Assembly: GCF_021916785.1 (NCBI RefSeq)
Contig: NZ_JAKCFC010000002.1
Span: 372,001-436,000, forward strand
Direction of reading: 5' to 3'
DNA length: 64,000 nucleotides
Origin: Mycolicibacterium lacusdiani
GTDB taxonomy: Bacteria > Actinomycetota > Actinomycetes > Mycobacteriales > Mycobacteriaceae
Within the stretch, counting starts at the first letter, position 1, and each line of letters starts with the position of its first letter. Shown piece after piece: positions 7,811-16,144 of this stretch. The position numbers and the translations under genes were made by a program. The notes beneath the pieces are model-generated. The model saw only the letters and a program-made list of their open reading frames with translations, was not told the DNA's origin and made no database searches.

Positions 7811-9904
7811 GTGACGGCGACGCGCGATCAGGCGCAGACCCTGCTGGAGCAGTTGGCTGGGCCGCAGGCGACATTGCGCGACGACCAGTGGACGGCCATC
7901 GAGGCCCTGGTGGTGCACCGCCGCCGCGCGCTGGTGGTGCAGCGCACCGGGTGGGGCAAGTCGGCCGTCTACTTCATCGCGGCCAAGCTGCTGCGCGCCG
8001 AGGGGCGTGGCCCGACGGTCATCGTGTCCCCGTTGCTCGCGCTGATGCGCAACCAGGTCCAGGCCGCCGCACGGGCCGGGGTGCGGGCGGCGACGATCAA
8101 CTCGAGCAACGTCGCGGACTGGCAGGACGTCCACCGCGCGGTGGGGACCGGCGACCTCGACGTGCTGCTCGTCAGCCCGGAACGGCTGAACAACCCCGAC
8201 TTCCGCGACGACGTGCTGCCCGCGCTGGCCCGCGACGCAGGCCTGGTCGTGATCGACGAAGCGCACTGCGTGTCCGACTGGGGCCACGACTTCCGTCCGG
8301 ACTACCGCCGCATCCGCACGTTGATCGGCGAATTGGGCACCGGCATACCGGTTCTCGCGACGACCGCCACCGCGAACGACCGCGTGGTCGACGACGTGCG
8401 CAGCCAGCTGGGTGTCGGCGGGGGAGAGGCAGGCGGAGACGCACTCGTGCTCCGCGGCGGGCTCGACCGCGAGTCCCTGCGACTGTCGGTCGTCAAGGCA
8501 GGTAATCCCGCCCAACGCGCGGCGTGGCTGGCCGCGCATCTGGACACCCTGCCGGGGTCGGGGATCATCTACACGCTGACGGTGGCGCAGGCCAACGACG
8601 TCGCGGCGATGCTGCGCGAACGGGGCCACGAGATCGCGGCCTACACCGGGGCCACCGAGGCCGCCGAGCGGGAACAGCTCGAGGGCGACCTACTGGCGAA
8701 CCGGGTGAAGGCGCTGGTGGCCACGTCCGCGCTCGGCATGGGCTTCGACAAGCCGGACCTCGGCTTCGTCGTGCACCTGGGTGCGCCTGCGTCACCCATC
8801 GCGTACTACCAGCAGGTGGGACGTGCCGGGCGTTCGACGGAGAGTGCCGAGGTGGTGCTGCTGCCCGGTGCCGAGGACCGCGAGGTGTGGCGCTACTTCG
8901 CGTCGGTCGCCTTCCCGTCGGAGCCCATGGTGCGCAACGTCATTCGAGCACTCGAAACCGACCGTCCGCAGTCCACGCCCGCGCTCGAACCGCTCGTCGA
9001 CCTCAACCGGACGCGCCTGGAGATGGTGCTCAAGGTCCTCGACGTAGACGGGGCGGTGCGTCGGGTCAAGGGCGGCTGGGTGGGCACCGGGGAGCGGTGG
9101 GAGTACGACGAGGAGCGCTATCGCAGGCTGGACGAGGCCCGCGGGCGCGAGCAGCAGGCGATGCTCGACTACCTCGCCACCGACGAGTGCCGGATGACGT
9201 TCCTCCGCAGGCAACTCAACGACCCGGAACTCGCCGACGGCGAGAAGTGCGGCCGGTGCGACAACTGCACGGGCGCCCACTACGACGCGACCGTGGACGA
9301 GTCGGCGGCCGAGGCGACCCGGCAGCGGCTGATGCGTCCGGGCGTCGAGATCACTCCGCGCAGGCAATGGCCCTCGGGCCTGGCCAAGCTGGGTGTCAGC
9401 CTGAGCGGCAAGATCTCGGAGGGTCCCGGTGCGGGGCGGGCCATCGGCAGGCTCACCGACCTGGGCTGGGGAGCGCGCCTGCGCGCGGTGCTCGACGGCC
9501 CCGACGCCGAGGCGCCCGACGACCTGGTGCGCGCGGCAGTCGACGTGCTGGCCGCCTGGAAGTGGGACACCCGCCCGACGGCGGTGATGGGTCTGGACTC
9601 CGAACGCCATCCGCTGCTGATCGAATCGCTGGTGGCACGGCTCGCCGACCTGGGGCGGCTGACCAACCTGGGCTCGCTGGCCTACGCCGTCGAGCGCCGG
9701 CCCGTGACGGCCGCCAATTCGGCGTATCGCGTTGCAGCGCTGGACGGTTCGTGGGAGATGCCAGACCTGTCGGACCTCGGCGGGCCGCTGCTACTGGTCG
9801 ACGACCTCGTCGACAGCGGGTGGACGATGACGATGGCGGCCCGGGTCCTGCGTCAGGCCGGAGCGCCGGAGGTCCTTCCGTTCGCGATCGCCGCGGTCAG
9901 CTGA
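7811..9904 (+). CDS. rqlH: RqlH-type RecQ-like DNA helicase with C-terminal phosphoribosyltransferase-like domain
   Basis: ATP-dependent 3'-5' helicase of the RqlH clade described from M. smegmatis. Seen in order: Walker A RTGWGKS (about 45-51), DEAH box VIDEAHCVSDWGHDFRPDYR (149-152 for DEAH), RecA2 motifs (GMGFDKPDL; VGRAGR), a four-cysteine zinc site (C460, C480, C483, C486), and then a C-terminal PRTase-like domain ending in the PRPP-loop signature LLVDDLVDSGWTMT (about 661-674). There is no HRDC domain. 697 aa. The GTG at 7811 is the earliest start in frame and lacks a clear Shine-Dalgarno sequence, so the exact N-terminus is uncertain. The DoxX gene follows by 1 nt. Confidence 0.92.
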   Translation: MTATRDQAQTLLEQLAGPQATLRDDQWTAIEALVVHRRRALVVQRTGWGKSAVYFIAAKLLRAEGRGPTVIVSPLLALMRNQVQAAARAGVRAATINSSNVADWQDVHRAVGTGDLDVLLVSPERLNNPDFRDDVLPALARDAGLVVIDEAHCVSDWGHDFRPDYRRIRTLIGELGTGIPVLATTATANDRVVDDVRSQLGVGGGEAGGDALVLRGGLDRESLRLSVVKAGNPAQRAAWLAAHLDTLPGSGIIYTLTVAQANDVAAMLRERGHEIAAYTGATEAAEREQLEGDLLANRVKALVATSALGMGFDKPDLGFVVHLGAPASPIAYYQQVGRAGRSTESAEVVLLPGAEDREVWRYFASVAFPSEPMVRNVIRALETDRPQSTPALEPLVDLNRTRLEMVLKVLDVDGAVRRVKGGWVGTGERWEYDEERYRRLDEARGREQQAMLDYLATDECRMTFLRRQLNDPELADGEKCGRCDNCTGAHYDATVDESAAEATRQRLMRPGVEITPRRQWPSGLAKLGVSLSGKISEGPGAGRAIGRLTDLGWGARLRAVLDGPDAEAPDDLVRAAVDVLAAWKWDTRPTAVMGLDSERHPLLIESLVARLADLGRLTNLGSLAYAVERRPVTAANSAYRVAALDGSWEMPDLSDLGGPLLLVDDLVDSGWTMTMAARVLRQAGAPEVLPFAIAAVS

Positions 9905-9905
9905 C

Positions 9906-10328
9906 GTGCGGACGCTGGCTCGTCTGCTGCTCGGCGCGGCGCTGGTCTTCGCCGGCGTCAGCCATCTGACCTTCGCCCGGGCGTCGTTCTACGCGCAGGT
10001 CCCGCCGTACCTGCCGCTGAACGTCGACTTCGTCGTCATCGTGTCGGGGATCGTCGAGATCGCGCTCGGCCTCGGCCTGCTCTTCGTCGCGCGGTGGCGG
10101 GTGGCCCTGGGTTGGCTCACCGCTGCCCTGTTCGTCGCGGTGTTCCCCGGCAACGTGTCGCAGTACCTCACCCACTCCGACGCATTCGGGCTGGACTCGG
10201 ATCGCTCGCGCGCCATCCGGCTGGCGTTCCAGCCGCTGCTGGTGGTCTGGGCGCTGTGGGCTACCGGGGCGTGGGCCGCGTGGCGCGCTCGCCGTGCGAC
10301 GGATGCAGGCCGCCCAGCTGCGTCGTGA
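9906..10328 (+). CDS. DoxX-like membrane protein
   Basis: 140 aa with four hydrophobic helices (about 3-18, 38-58, 65-82, 102-125) and the N-terminal pattern LLLGAALVFAGVSHLTFAR typical of DoxX/DUF417-like small membrane proteins. Role unknown; related proteins are linked to respiratory or redox membrane complexes. GTG 9906 begins 1 nt after the rqlH stop, so it is probably co-transcribed. The last 68 nt overlap the 3' end of the convergent IclR regulator. Confidence 0.75.
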   Translation: MRTLARLLLGAALVFAGVSHLTFARASFYAQVPPYLPLNVDFVVIVSGIVEIALGLGLLFVARWRVALGWLTAALFVAVFPGNVSQYLTHSDAFGLDSDRSRAIRLAFQPLLVVWALWATGAWAAWRARRATDAGRPAAS

Positions 10329-11187
10329 GCGTGTGCGCCGTGGCCATCACGCCCTTCGCGTGCCTGGCGATCTCGGCATCGGTGAGCGCCCTGCCGATCT
10401 GAAGCGACACCACCATCGTCTGCCGCCCGTAGTGGTCGTACACCGGGGCGGAGATCACGCTGATGTCGTGCTTTTGGCGCTGGGCACCGGCCTCGCTGCG
10501 CAGGTACACCCGTTCGCCGACGTCGGAGATCAGTTCGCCGAGCAGCGCCCGCAACTCCTGGGGCATCGTCGAGGACATCCCCGCCATCAGCGCGTAGAGC
10601 CGCCGCCCGCCCGGGGTGAGCCGCTCCACCAGGTAGCCCGAGGCGCGGCACTCGGCCACGACGCGGTCCAGGCGGTCGGAGCCGGTGCGCAGTGGAATGG
10701 TCGGTTCCCTGGCCAGCCAGTCGCGCAGCGCGTCGTCGTCCCACAGCACGAACATCAGCCCCACCGGCGGCGCGAACGGGTAGCTCTGGCCCACCCGCAC
10801 CGACCTCCGGAGATCCGCGCCGGGCGGGTCGACGAGTTCGAGCAGCGTGATCCGGTCGTCGACGATCGCCGCGAGTGCTGCGGTGGTGCCGTACGCCGAG
10901 GAAAGTGCCCGGAGTTCCTCCCGTGCCGACGGGCCGGCGCGCATGGACTCCTGCGCGACGTGACCGAGGGCGATCAGCGACGGTCCGAGGCGATAGGTCT
11001 TGTCGTCCGCATCGCGCAGGAGGTAGCCGGATTCGGCCAGCGTGGTGACGATGCCGAGGCAGGTGGGCTTGCTCTGGCCCGTTCTCCTCGCGAGTTCGGA
11101 GATGCCGAACCGGTCGTGCGGATGGCGCGCCAGGAAGTCGAGAACCTCGACGACGCGTTGCGTCGGCGGTGACGTCCGGCCCGTCAC
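10261..11187 (-). CDS. IclR-family transcriptional regulator
   Basis: 308 aa. N-terminal winged HTH (VLDFLARHPHDRFGISELARRTGQSK region, about residues 15-60) and a C-terminal effector-binding domain (from VGQSYPFAPPVG to the RQTMVVSL core). The GTG at 11187 is preceded by GGAGG 7 nt upstream; in-frame extension further upstream would run through the intergenic operators. It is transcribed away from the Rv3531c-like operon, and the shared gap holds a KstR site and a second palindrome (11256-11271) that fits an IclR-type operator, so it probably controls that operon or itself. Effector unknown. There is no counterpart at this place in M. tuberculosis as I recall it. Confidence 0.85.
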   Translation of the reverse strand: MTGRTSPPTQRVVEVLDFLARHPHDRFGISELARRTGQSKPTCLGIVTTLAESGYLLRDADDKTYRLGPSLIALGHVAQESMRAGPSAREELRALSSAYGTTAALAAIVDDRITLLELVDPPGADLRRSVRVGQSYPFAPPVGLMFVLWDDDALRDWLAREPTIPLRTGSDRLDRVVAECRASGYLVERLTPGGRRLYALMAGMSSTMPQELRALLGELISDVGERVYLRSEAGAQRQKHDISVISAPVYDHYGRQTMVVSLQIGRALTDAEIARHAKGVMATAHTLTTQLGGLHPSHGERATRPTPR

Positions 11188-11214
11188 GGTGCCCCCTCCG
11201 ACGTTGACTCGAAT

Positions 11215-11228
11215 TGGAACACGTTCTA
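11215..11228. promoter_or_regulatory. KstR operator (IclR / Rv3531c-like divergent region)
   Basis: TGGAACACGTTCTA matches TnnAACnnGTTnnA at all fixed positions. It lies 28 nt upstream of the IclR start and 73 nt upstream of the gene at 11302, and most probably controls the latter. Confidence 0.8.
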
Positions 11229-11255
11229 GTGTTCGGGTCAGAACTCTACCAGCGC

Positions 11256-11271
11256 GTTCCAATAATGGAAC
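11256..11271. promoter_or_regulatory. Perfect palindrome, candidate IclR-type operator
   Basis: GTTCCAATAATGGAAC is a GTTCC-N6-GGAAC inverted repeat, 31 nt before the ATG at 11302. Its size and spacing resemble IclR-family operators and it does not fit the KstR consensus. It is likely the site of the adjacent IclR protein (inference). Confidence 0.5.
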
Positions 11272-11301
11272 GGCTGACCTCATCCCGGAGGCCTCATCCG
11301 C

Positions 11302-12429
11302 ATGTACGCACAGCCGTTGGCCGACGCCATCGCCGAGGCCGAGAGCCTCGTTGCCGCTGCACCATTCATCGAATCCGAGGCAGATCTCCTGGAGGGGCTG
11401 CAGTACCTGGCGGGCTGCATCGCCGCGTGTACGTCGGTCGCCTTCGACTACGACCGCGATCATCCGTTCCTGCACAGCGGAACCGGGCCGTTCACGAAGA
11501 TGGGCCTGGACAACCCCGACACCATGTACTTCGGGACGCGCGTGCAGCCCGAGCACGAGTACGTCGTCACGGGTAGGCGCGGCACGACCACCGACGTCAG
11601 CTTCCAGCTGCTCGGCGGCGAGTACACCGACGACAACGTGCCCGACAGCGCGACCGCGTTCGACGACCGCAAGCTCGACATCGCCTCCGACGGCACCTTC
11701 GAATGGCGGTTCACGCCGAAGGTGCCCTCGCAGTTGGTGATTCGCGAGGTCTACAACGACTGGTCGGCGCAACGCGGAACGTTCGCGATCGCGCGCACCG
11801 ACACGGCGGGCACCGCGCCCCCACCGCTGACGCGTGAGCTCATCGAGAAGCGCTACGCCGTCGCGGGCAAGCAACTGGTGCAACGGGTCAAGACCTGGCT
11901 GCAGTTCCCGAAGTGGTTCTACGACGACCTGCCGGTCAACACCCTGACCGCACCGCGCCTGACCCCCGGCGGGCTGGCCACGCAGTACTCGTCGGTCGGC
12001 CACTACGACCTGGCGCCGGACCAGGCGATCGTCATCACGCTGCCCGTCAGTGACGCGCCGTATCTCGGCTTCCAGCTGGGCAGCCTCTGGTACATCTCGC
12101 TGGACTACATCAACCACCAGACCTCGCTCAACGGTACTCAGGCGCAGGCAGATCCGGACGGCAAGATTCGCATCGTCGTGTCCGACGCCAACCCCGGCGT
12201 CACCAACTGGTGCGAGACGCTCGGCCACGCCAAGGGCTATCTGCAGTTCCGCTGGCAGCGCGTGTCGCGGGAGCTGACCGAGGCCGATGGCCCGACGCTC
12301 GAGGTGGTGGACGTCGAGAAGGTGCAATCGGTCCTGCCCTACTACGACTCCAACGTGATCTCCGAGGACGACTGGCGGGCGCGCATCGCGCTGCGGCAGA
12401 GGCTGATCGGCGAGAGGATGGTGGGCTAG
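11302..12429 (+). CDS. Conserved protein, Rv3531c-like (cholesterol regulon)
   Basis: 375 aa soluble protein with no function I can name. Beta-rich, with motifs EYVVTGRRGTTTDVSFQLLG in the first half and YLGFQLGSLWYISLDYIN in the second, resembling DUF1214-type proteins. The ATG at 11302 has CGGAGG at 11286-11291. It is first of three genes (this one, an SDR, a sulfotransferase-like protein) that match the order Rv3531c-Rv3530c-Rv3529c; the spacing is 2 nt and then a 4-nt overlap. The KstR site upstream places it in the sterol regulon. Confidence 0.8.
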   Translation: MYAQPLADAIAEAESLVAAAPFIESEADLLEGLQYLAGCIAACTSVAFDYDRDHPFLHSGTGPFTKMGLDNPDTMYFGTRVQPEHEYVVTGRRGTTTDVSFQLLGGEYTDDNVPDSATAFDDRKLDIASDGTFEWRFTPKVPSQLVIREVYNDWSAQRGTFAIARTDTAGTAPPPLTRELIEKRYAVAGKQLVQRVKTWLQFPKWFYDDLPVNTLTAPRLTPGGLATQYSSVGHYDLAPDQAIVITLPVSDAPYLGFQLGSLWYISLDYINHQTSLNGTQAQADPDGKIRIVVSDANPGVTNWCETLGHAKGYLQFRWQRVSRELTEADGPTLEVVDVEKVQSVLPYYDSNVISEDDWRARIALRQRLIGERMVG

Positions 12430-12431
12430 TC

Positions 12432-13214
12432 ATGACAGGTCTGTTGCAGGGCAAGGTCGTGGTCATCAGTGGTGTGGGCCCCGCGCTGGGCACCACCCTC
12501 GCTCGGCGATGTGCCGAGGAGGGCGCCGATCTCGTACTGGCCGCCCGCACGGTCGAGCGACTGGAGGACGTCGCCGGTCAGGTCACCGCACTGGGCCGGC
12601 GTGCCCTGGCAGTCGGTACCGACATCACCGACGAGGCGCAGGTCGCCAATCTGGTGTCCACGTCGATCGCGGAGTTCGGCAAGGTCGACGTCCTGATCAA
12701 CAACGCGTTCCGCGTGCCGTCGATGAAGCCCTTCGCCAAGACCAGTTTCGACCACATCCGCGACACGATTGAACTGACCGTGCTCGGCGCGCTGCGGATG
12801 ATCCAGGGTTTCACCCCCGCCCTCACCGAAGCGAACGGCTCGGTGGTCAACGTCAACTCGATGGTGGTCCGGCACTCCGACCCCAAGCAGGGCGCGTACA
12901 AGATGGCGAAGTCGGCGCTGTTGGCCATGTCGCAGTCGCTGGCGAGCGAACTCGGTGAGGCTGGAATCCGGGTCAACTCCGTTCTGCCCGGCTACATCTG
13001 GGGCGGCACCCTGCAGAGCTACTTCGAGCACCAGGCGGGCAAGTACGGCACCACGGTGGACGAGATCTACAAGGCGGCTGCGGTCAACAGCGATCTCAAG
13101 CGGCTGCCCACCGAGGACGAGGTGGCCTCGGCCATCCTGTTCCTGGCCAGCGACCTGTCCAGCGGCATCACGGGCCAGGCACTCGACGTCAACTGCGGGG
13201 AGTACAAGGCATGA
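12432..13214 (+). CDS. Short-chain dehydrogenase/reductase, Rv3530c-like
   Basis: 260 aa classical SDR. Nucleotide-binding motif SGVGPALGTTLARR (an altered TGxxxGxG, with the second glycine position occupied by Pro-Ala), NNAF in place of NNAG at about residue 90, catalytic Ser in NVNSMVV and the YKMAK pair at about 156-160. Substrate unknown. Its place in a KstR-controlled operon argues for a steroid or CoA-linked hydroxy substrate (inference). ATG 12432 lies 2 nt after the previous stop; the stop overlaps the next start (ATGA). Confidence 0.88.
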   Translation: MTGLLQGKVVVISGVGPALGTTLARRCAEEGADLVLAARTVERLEDVAGQVTALGRRALAVGTDITDEAQVANLVSTSIAEFGKVDVLINNAFRVPSMKPFAKTSFDHIRDTIELTVLGALRMIQGFTPALTEANGSVVNVNSMVVRHSDPKQGAYKMAKSALLAMSQSLASELGEAGIRVNSVLPGYIWGGTLQSYFEHQAGKYGTTVDEIYKAAAVNSDLKRLPTEDEVASAILFLASDLSSGITGQALDVNCGEYKA

Positions 13215-14356
13215 CGACCAGAACCAACGTCGGCACCGTCGACGACCTGCACGCCTCGGCCATCAAGGCCTGCGGTCTCGACGACTTCGGTTCCGACGAC
13301 GACGATTACCGCGAGGCGCTCGCGGTCCTGCTCGACTCCTATCAGCGCGACGCCGACCTGACCGAACTCGGCAGCAAGATGCAGCGGTTCTTCGTGCGCA
13401 ACGCGCTGGTGGCCCGGTTGGTGTCGGAGGCGGCGTTCAAGCAGTACCCGGAGCACGTCGACGTGCCGATCGAACGGCCCATCTTCGTGACCGGTCTGCC
13501 GCGCACCGGCACCACCGTCATCCATCGGCTGCTGACCGCCGACCCGCGGCACCAGGGCCTCGAGTTGTGGCTGGCCGAGTTCCCGCAGCCCCGCCCGCCG
13601 CGTGAGACGTGGTCGCAGAACCCGGTGTTCCAGCAGCTCGACGCGCAGTTCAGCAAGGCCCACGCGGAAAACCCGGACTACACCGGGCTGCACTACATGA
13701 CCGCCGACGAGGTCGAGGAGTGCTGGCAGCTGCTGCGCCAGTCGCTGCACTCGGTGTCGTACGAGACACTGGCGCACATTCCCACGTATGCGCAGTGGCT
13801 GGCGGGCCGCGACTGGACGAAGTCATATGCGCGGCACCGCAAGAACCTTCAGCTGATCGGGTCGAACGATCCCGAGAAGCGGTGGGTGCTCAAGAATCCG
13901 AGCCATCTGTTCGCGCTCGACGCATTGTTCGCGACCTATCCCGACGCCCTCGTCGTGCAGTGCCACCGGCCGGCAGAGACCATCATGGCCTCGATGTGCT
14001 CGCTGGCCCAGCACACCACCGAGGGGTGGTCGAACAGCTTCACCGGTGAGGTCATCGGCCGCGACGCGATGGAGACCTGGTCACGGGGACTGCGCCTGTT
14101 CGACGCCGAACGCGCTAAGCACGACCCGGCCCAGTTCTACGATCTCGACTACTTCGAGTTCGTCGAGGATCCGATCGCGGCGGTCGAAGGCGTGTACCGG
14201 CAGTTCGGCATCGACTTCACCGACGACGCGCGGGCGGCCGTGGAGCACAGTCACGCCGAGAGCAAGAAGGGACCACGCGCACCCAAGCACACCTACTCGC
14301 TGGCGGACTACGGTCTGACCGCCGAGGAGGTCAAGGAGCGCTTCCAGGGTCTGTGA
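13211..14356 (+). CDS. Sulfotransferase-family protein, Rv3529c-like
   Basis: 381 aa. P-loop-like 5'-phosphosulfate-binding motif PIFVTGLPRTGTTVIHRLL at about residues 92-110 and a later region (VLKNPSHLFALDALF) equivalent to the 3'-phosphate-binding part of PAPS-dependent sulfotransferases. Whether it transfers sulfate in sterol metabolism is not established. It overlaps the SDR stop by 4 nt and ends the operon; a short hairpin follows at once. Confidence 0.85.
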   Translation: MTTRTNVGTVDDLHASAIKACGLDDFGSDDDDYREALAVLLDSYQRDADLTELGSKMQRFFVRNALVARLVSEAAFKQYPEHVDVPIERPIFVTGLPRTGTTVIHRLLTADPRHQGLELWLAEFPQPRPPRETWSQNPVFQQLDAQFSKAHAENPDYTGLHYMTADEVEECWQLLRQSLHSVSYETLAHIPTYAQWLAGRDWTKSYARHRKNLQLIGSNDPEKRWVLKNPSHLFALDALFATYPDALVVQCHRPAETIMASMCSLAQHTTEGWSNSFTGEVIGRDAMETWSRGLRLFDAERAKHDPAQFYDLDYFEFVEDPIAAVEGVYRQFGIDFTDDARAAVEHSHAESKKGPRAPKHTYSLADYGLTAEEVKERFQGL

Positions 14357-14363
14357 GCAGACC
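14348..14363. terminator. Short hairpin between convergent operons
   Basis: GGTCTG-TGAG-CAGACC: a 6-bp stem with a 4-nt loop that includes the TGA of the sulfotransferase gene and touches the stop of the convergent gene. The stem is short, so this is weak. Confidence 0.35.
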
Positions 14364-14836
14364 TAGCCGTCGCCGGGTGGTGGAGCGCTCGAGACTTCCT
14401 CGAGGCAGCCTTCGGCGACGGCGTGCCGGATGCTGTCGGACAGCTTCGGGCACGCGCGGCTTCGGCTGCTGTCGCCGCCGGACGCGCGGATCTCGGCGAA
14501 CACCGCGCATCGCTGCGTCGCAATCGAATTCCATTGCACGGCAGTGTGTTCGGGACCCAGCTTCTTCACCGCGACGGTGGCGTGACAGAACCGGCAGTCG
14601 ACGGGTACCAGGCCGGCGGTGAGGTAGCGCTCCCTGTCGCGGTGGCTCGCCTCGCGCACCGCGGCTGCACGCTCGGGATCGGCGGCGAAGTCCGGCGCCT
14701 TCGACCACGCGCTGCCACCGGTCGTATCGGCGGAGCCCGCGTGGTGATCGTCGTCGTCGTGACCGGTGAGCTGCAGCATCGAGCGAGCCAGACGGTCGAC
14801 GTCCGGCGCCTGGGTCCGCTCGTCGTGCGCAGTCAT
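14363..14836 (-). CDS. Small cysteine-containing protein coupled to kshA (Rv3527-like)
   Basis: 157 aa, function unknown. An acidic/histidine N-terminus (TGHDDDDHHAG) is followed by a compact domain with CRFCH (about residues 81-85) and further cysteines in QRCAVF and SRACPKL, plausibly a zinc or Fe-S site. Its ATG at 14836 shares one base with the kshA stop (TGATG), so it is translated with KshA. The same pairing exists in M. tuberculosis (Rv3526-Rv3527). A role in assembly of, or electron supply to, the KshA oxygenase is a guess. Confidence 0.75.
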   Translation of the reverse strand: MTAHDERTQAPDVDRLARSMLQLTGHDDDDHHAGSADTTGGSAWSKAPDFAADPERAAAVREASHRDRERYLTAGLVPVDCRFCHATVAVKKLGPEHTAVQWNSIATQRCAVFAEIRASGGDSSRSRACPKLSDSIRHAVAEGCLEEVSSAPPPGDG

Positions 14837-16011
14837 CAGGACACCTCGGTGGGCTGCTCCTGCGATTGCTGCGCGGACTCCTTCGCCGCCTCCTGCGCCT
14901 TCAGGTTCTCCTCGACCTCGACGTGCCACTTCTCGTTGGCGGCCGTGGTATCGACCTCGATTTCGAAGCGGTCGGTCATGTCCGGCGTCACGTCGGCGAC
15001 GTCGACGTAGAACTGCTGGTACCAACGTCGCATCTGGTACACCGCGCCGTCTTCCTCGACGAGCAGCGGGTTGTCGATCCGGGTCTTGTGCTTCCAGATC
15101 TCGACGTCCTGCATGAATCCCTTGCTGACGCCCTCGGTGAACACCCGGGCCAACTTGTCGGACGTCTTCTCGTCGACGCCCTTGGGCTTCTCGACGATGA
15201 CGCCCCACTGCAGCACGAACGAGTCCTGGGTCACCGGGTAGTGGCAGTTGATCAGGATCGACTCGGCCTTGTAGCCGCCGTAGTTGTTGTGCAGCCAGTT
15301 GATCATGAACGACGGCCCGAAGTAGGACGCCTCGGAGTCGAGGTGCGCCTCACCGTAGGTGGTGCCCATGTCGTTGATGTCGGGCCGACCGACGTTGTGC
15401 AGGTACTGGCTGGCGATGTGGCCTTCGAAGACGTTCTTGAAGTACGTCGGCAGGCCGTAGTGGATGTAGAAGAAGTGCGCCATGTCGGTGACGTTGTCGA
15501 TGATCTCGCGGCAGTTGCTGCCCTCGATGAGCAACGTGTGCCAGCGCCACTCGGTCCAGCCGTCGTCGACGAATTCCGGGATCTCGGGGATGCGGACCTC
15601 GGGTGGCGGCGGATTGCCCTCGGCGTCGTGCCACACGAACAGCAGTCCGCCGCGGACGTCGGTCTCCCAGGCGCGGGTGCGAGCCAGTCGGGGGGTGCGC
15701 TTGGCGTAGGGCACCAACTTGCACTTGCCGTCGCCGCCCCAGCGCCAGTCGTGGAACGGGCAGGCGACCGTATCGCCCTTGATGGTGCCCTGGGACAGGT
15801 TGCCGCCCATGTGCCTGCAGTAGCCGTCGAGCACCTTGACGTCGCCGTTCGAGTCGGCGAAGACCACCAGCATGGTGCCGAAGATCTCGATGCCGTGGGG
15901 CTCGCCGTCGCGGTAATTGGCCACGGGGCCGAGGCAGTGCCAGCCACGCGCATACCGGTCTGGCAGCGAGCCAGTGTCGATCTCGCGGACGCTTGCGGTT
16001 TCGGTCGTCAC
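14836..16011 (-). CDS. kshA: KshA, 3-ketosteroid 9-alpha-hydroxylase oxygenase subunit
   Basis: Rieske mononuclear-iron oxygenase that 9-alpha-hydroxylates 3-ketosteroids (with reductase KshB), leading to B-ring opening. Rieske ligands are C65-x-H67 (YCRHMGG) and C84-xx-H87 (CPFHDW). The mononuclear site NVTDMAHFFYIHYG supplies D176, H179 and H184. 391 aa; the C-terminal 20 residues are Gln/Glu-rich and probably disordered. ATG 16011; a KstR operator at 16041-16054 lies 30 bp upstream. The downstream 157-aa gene is coupled through TGATG. Confidence 0.96.
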   Translation of the reverse strand: MTTETASVREIDTGSLPDRYARGWHCLGPVANYRDGEPHGIEIFGTMLVVFADSNGDVKVLDGYCRHMGGNLSQGTIKGDTVACPFHDWRWGGDGKCKLVPYAKRTPRLARTRAWETDVRGGLLFVWHDAEGNPPPPEVRIPEIPEFVDDGWTEWRWHTLLIEGSNCREIIDNVTDMAHFFYIHYGLPTYFKNVFEGHIASQYLHNVGRPDINDMGTTYGEAHLDSEASYFGPSFMINWLHNNYGGYKAESILINCHYPVTQDSFVLQWGVIVEKPKGVDEKTSDKLARVFTEGVSKGFMQDVEIWKHKTRIDNPLLVEEDGAVYQMRRWYQQFYVDVADVTPDMTDRFEIEVDTTAANEKWHVEVEENLKAQEAAKESAQQSQEQPTEVS

Positions 16012-16040
16012 GGTGGGCCTCCCGTATCTGGACTTCTAAC

Positions 16041-16054
16041 TAGAACACGTTACA
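16041..16054. promoter_or_regulatory. KstR operator of kshA
   Basis: TAGAACACGTTACA matches TnnAACnnGTTnnA fully, 30 bp upstream of the kshA start and about 90 bp from the divergent gene at 16145. Confidence 0.85.
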
Positions 16055-16144
16055 GTTTTTGCCGCCCAAAGCGCAACGCAACGCAGTTCACCGGCTGTTC
16101 GCGCAAGCCCTCGTCGGGTCCACTACCTGCGGTATAACCAGTCC

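Noticed and set aside
11188..12327. Extension of the IclR frame far upstream (688 codons in total)
   Set aside because: It would run antisense through the Rv3531c-like gene and across two operators; the GTG at 11187 has a good ribosome-binding site.
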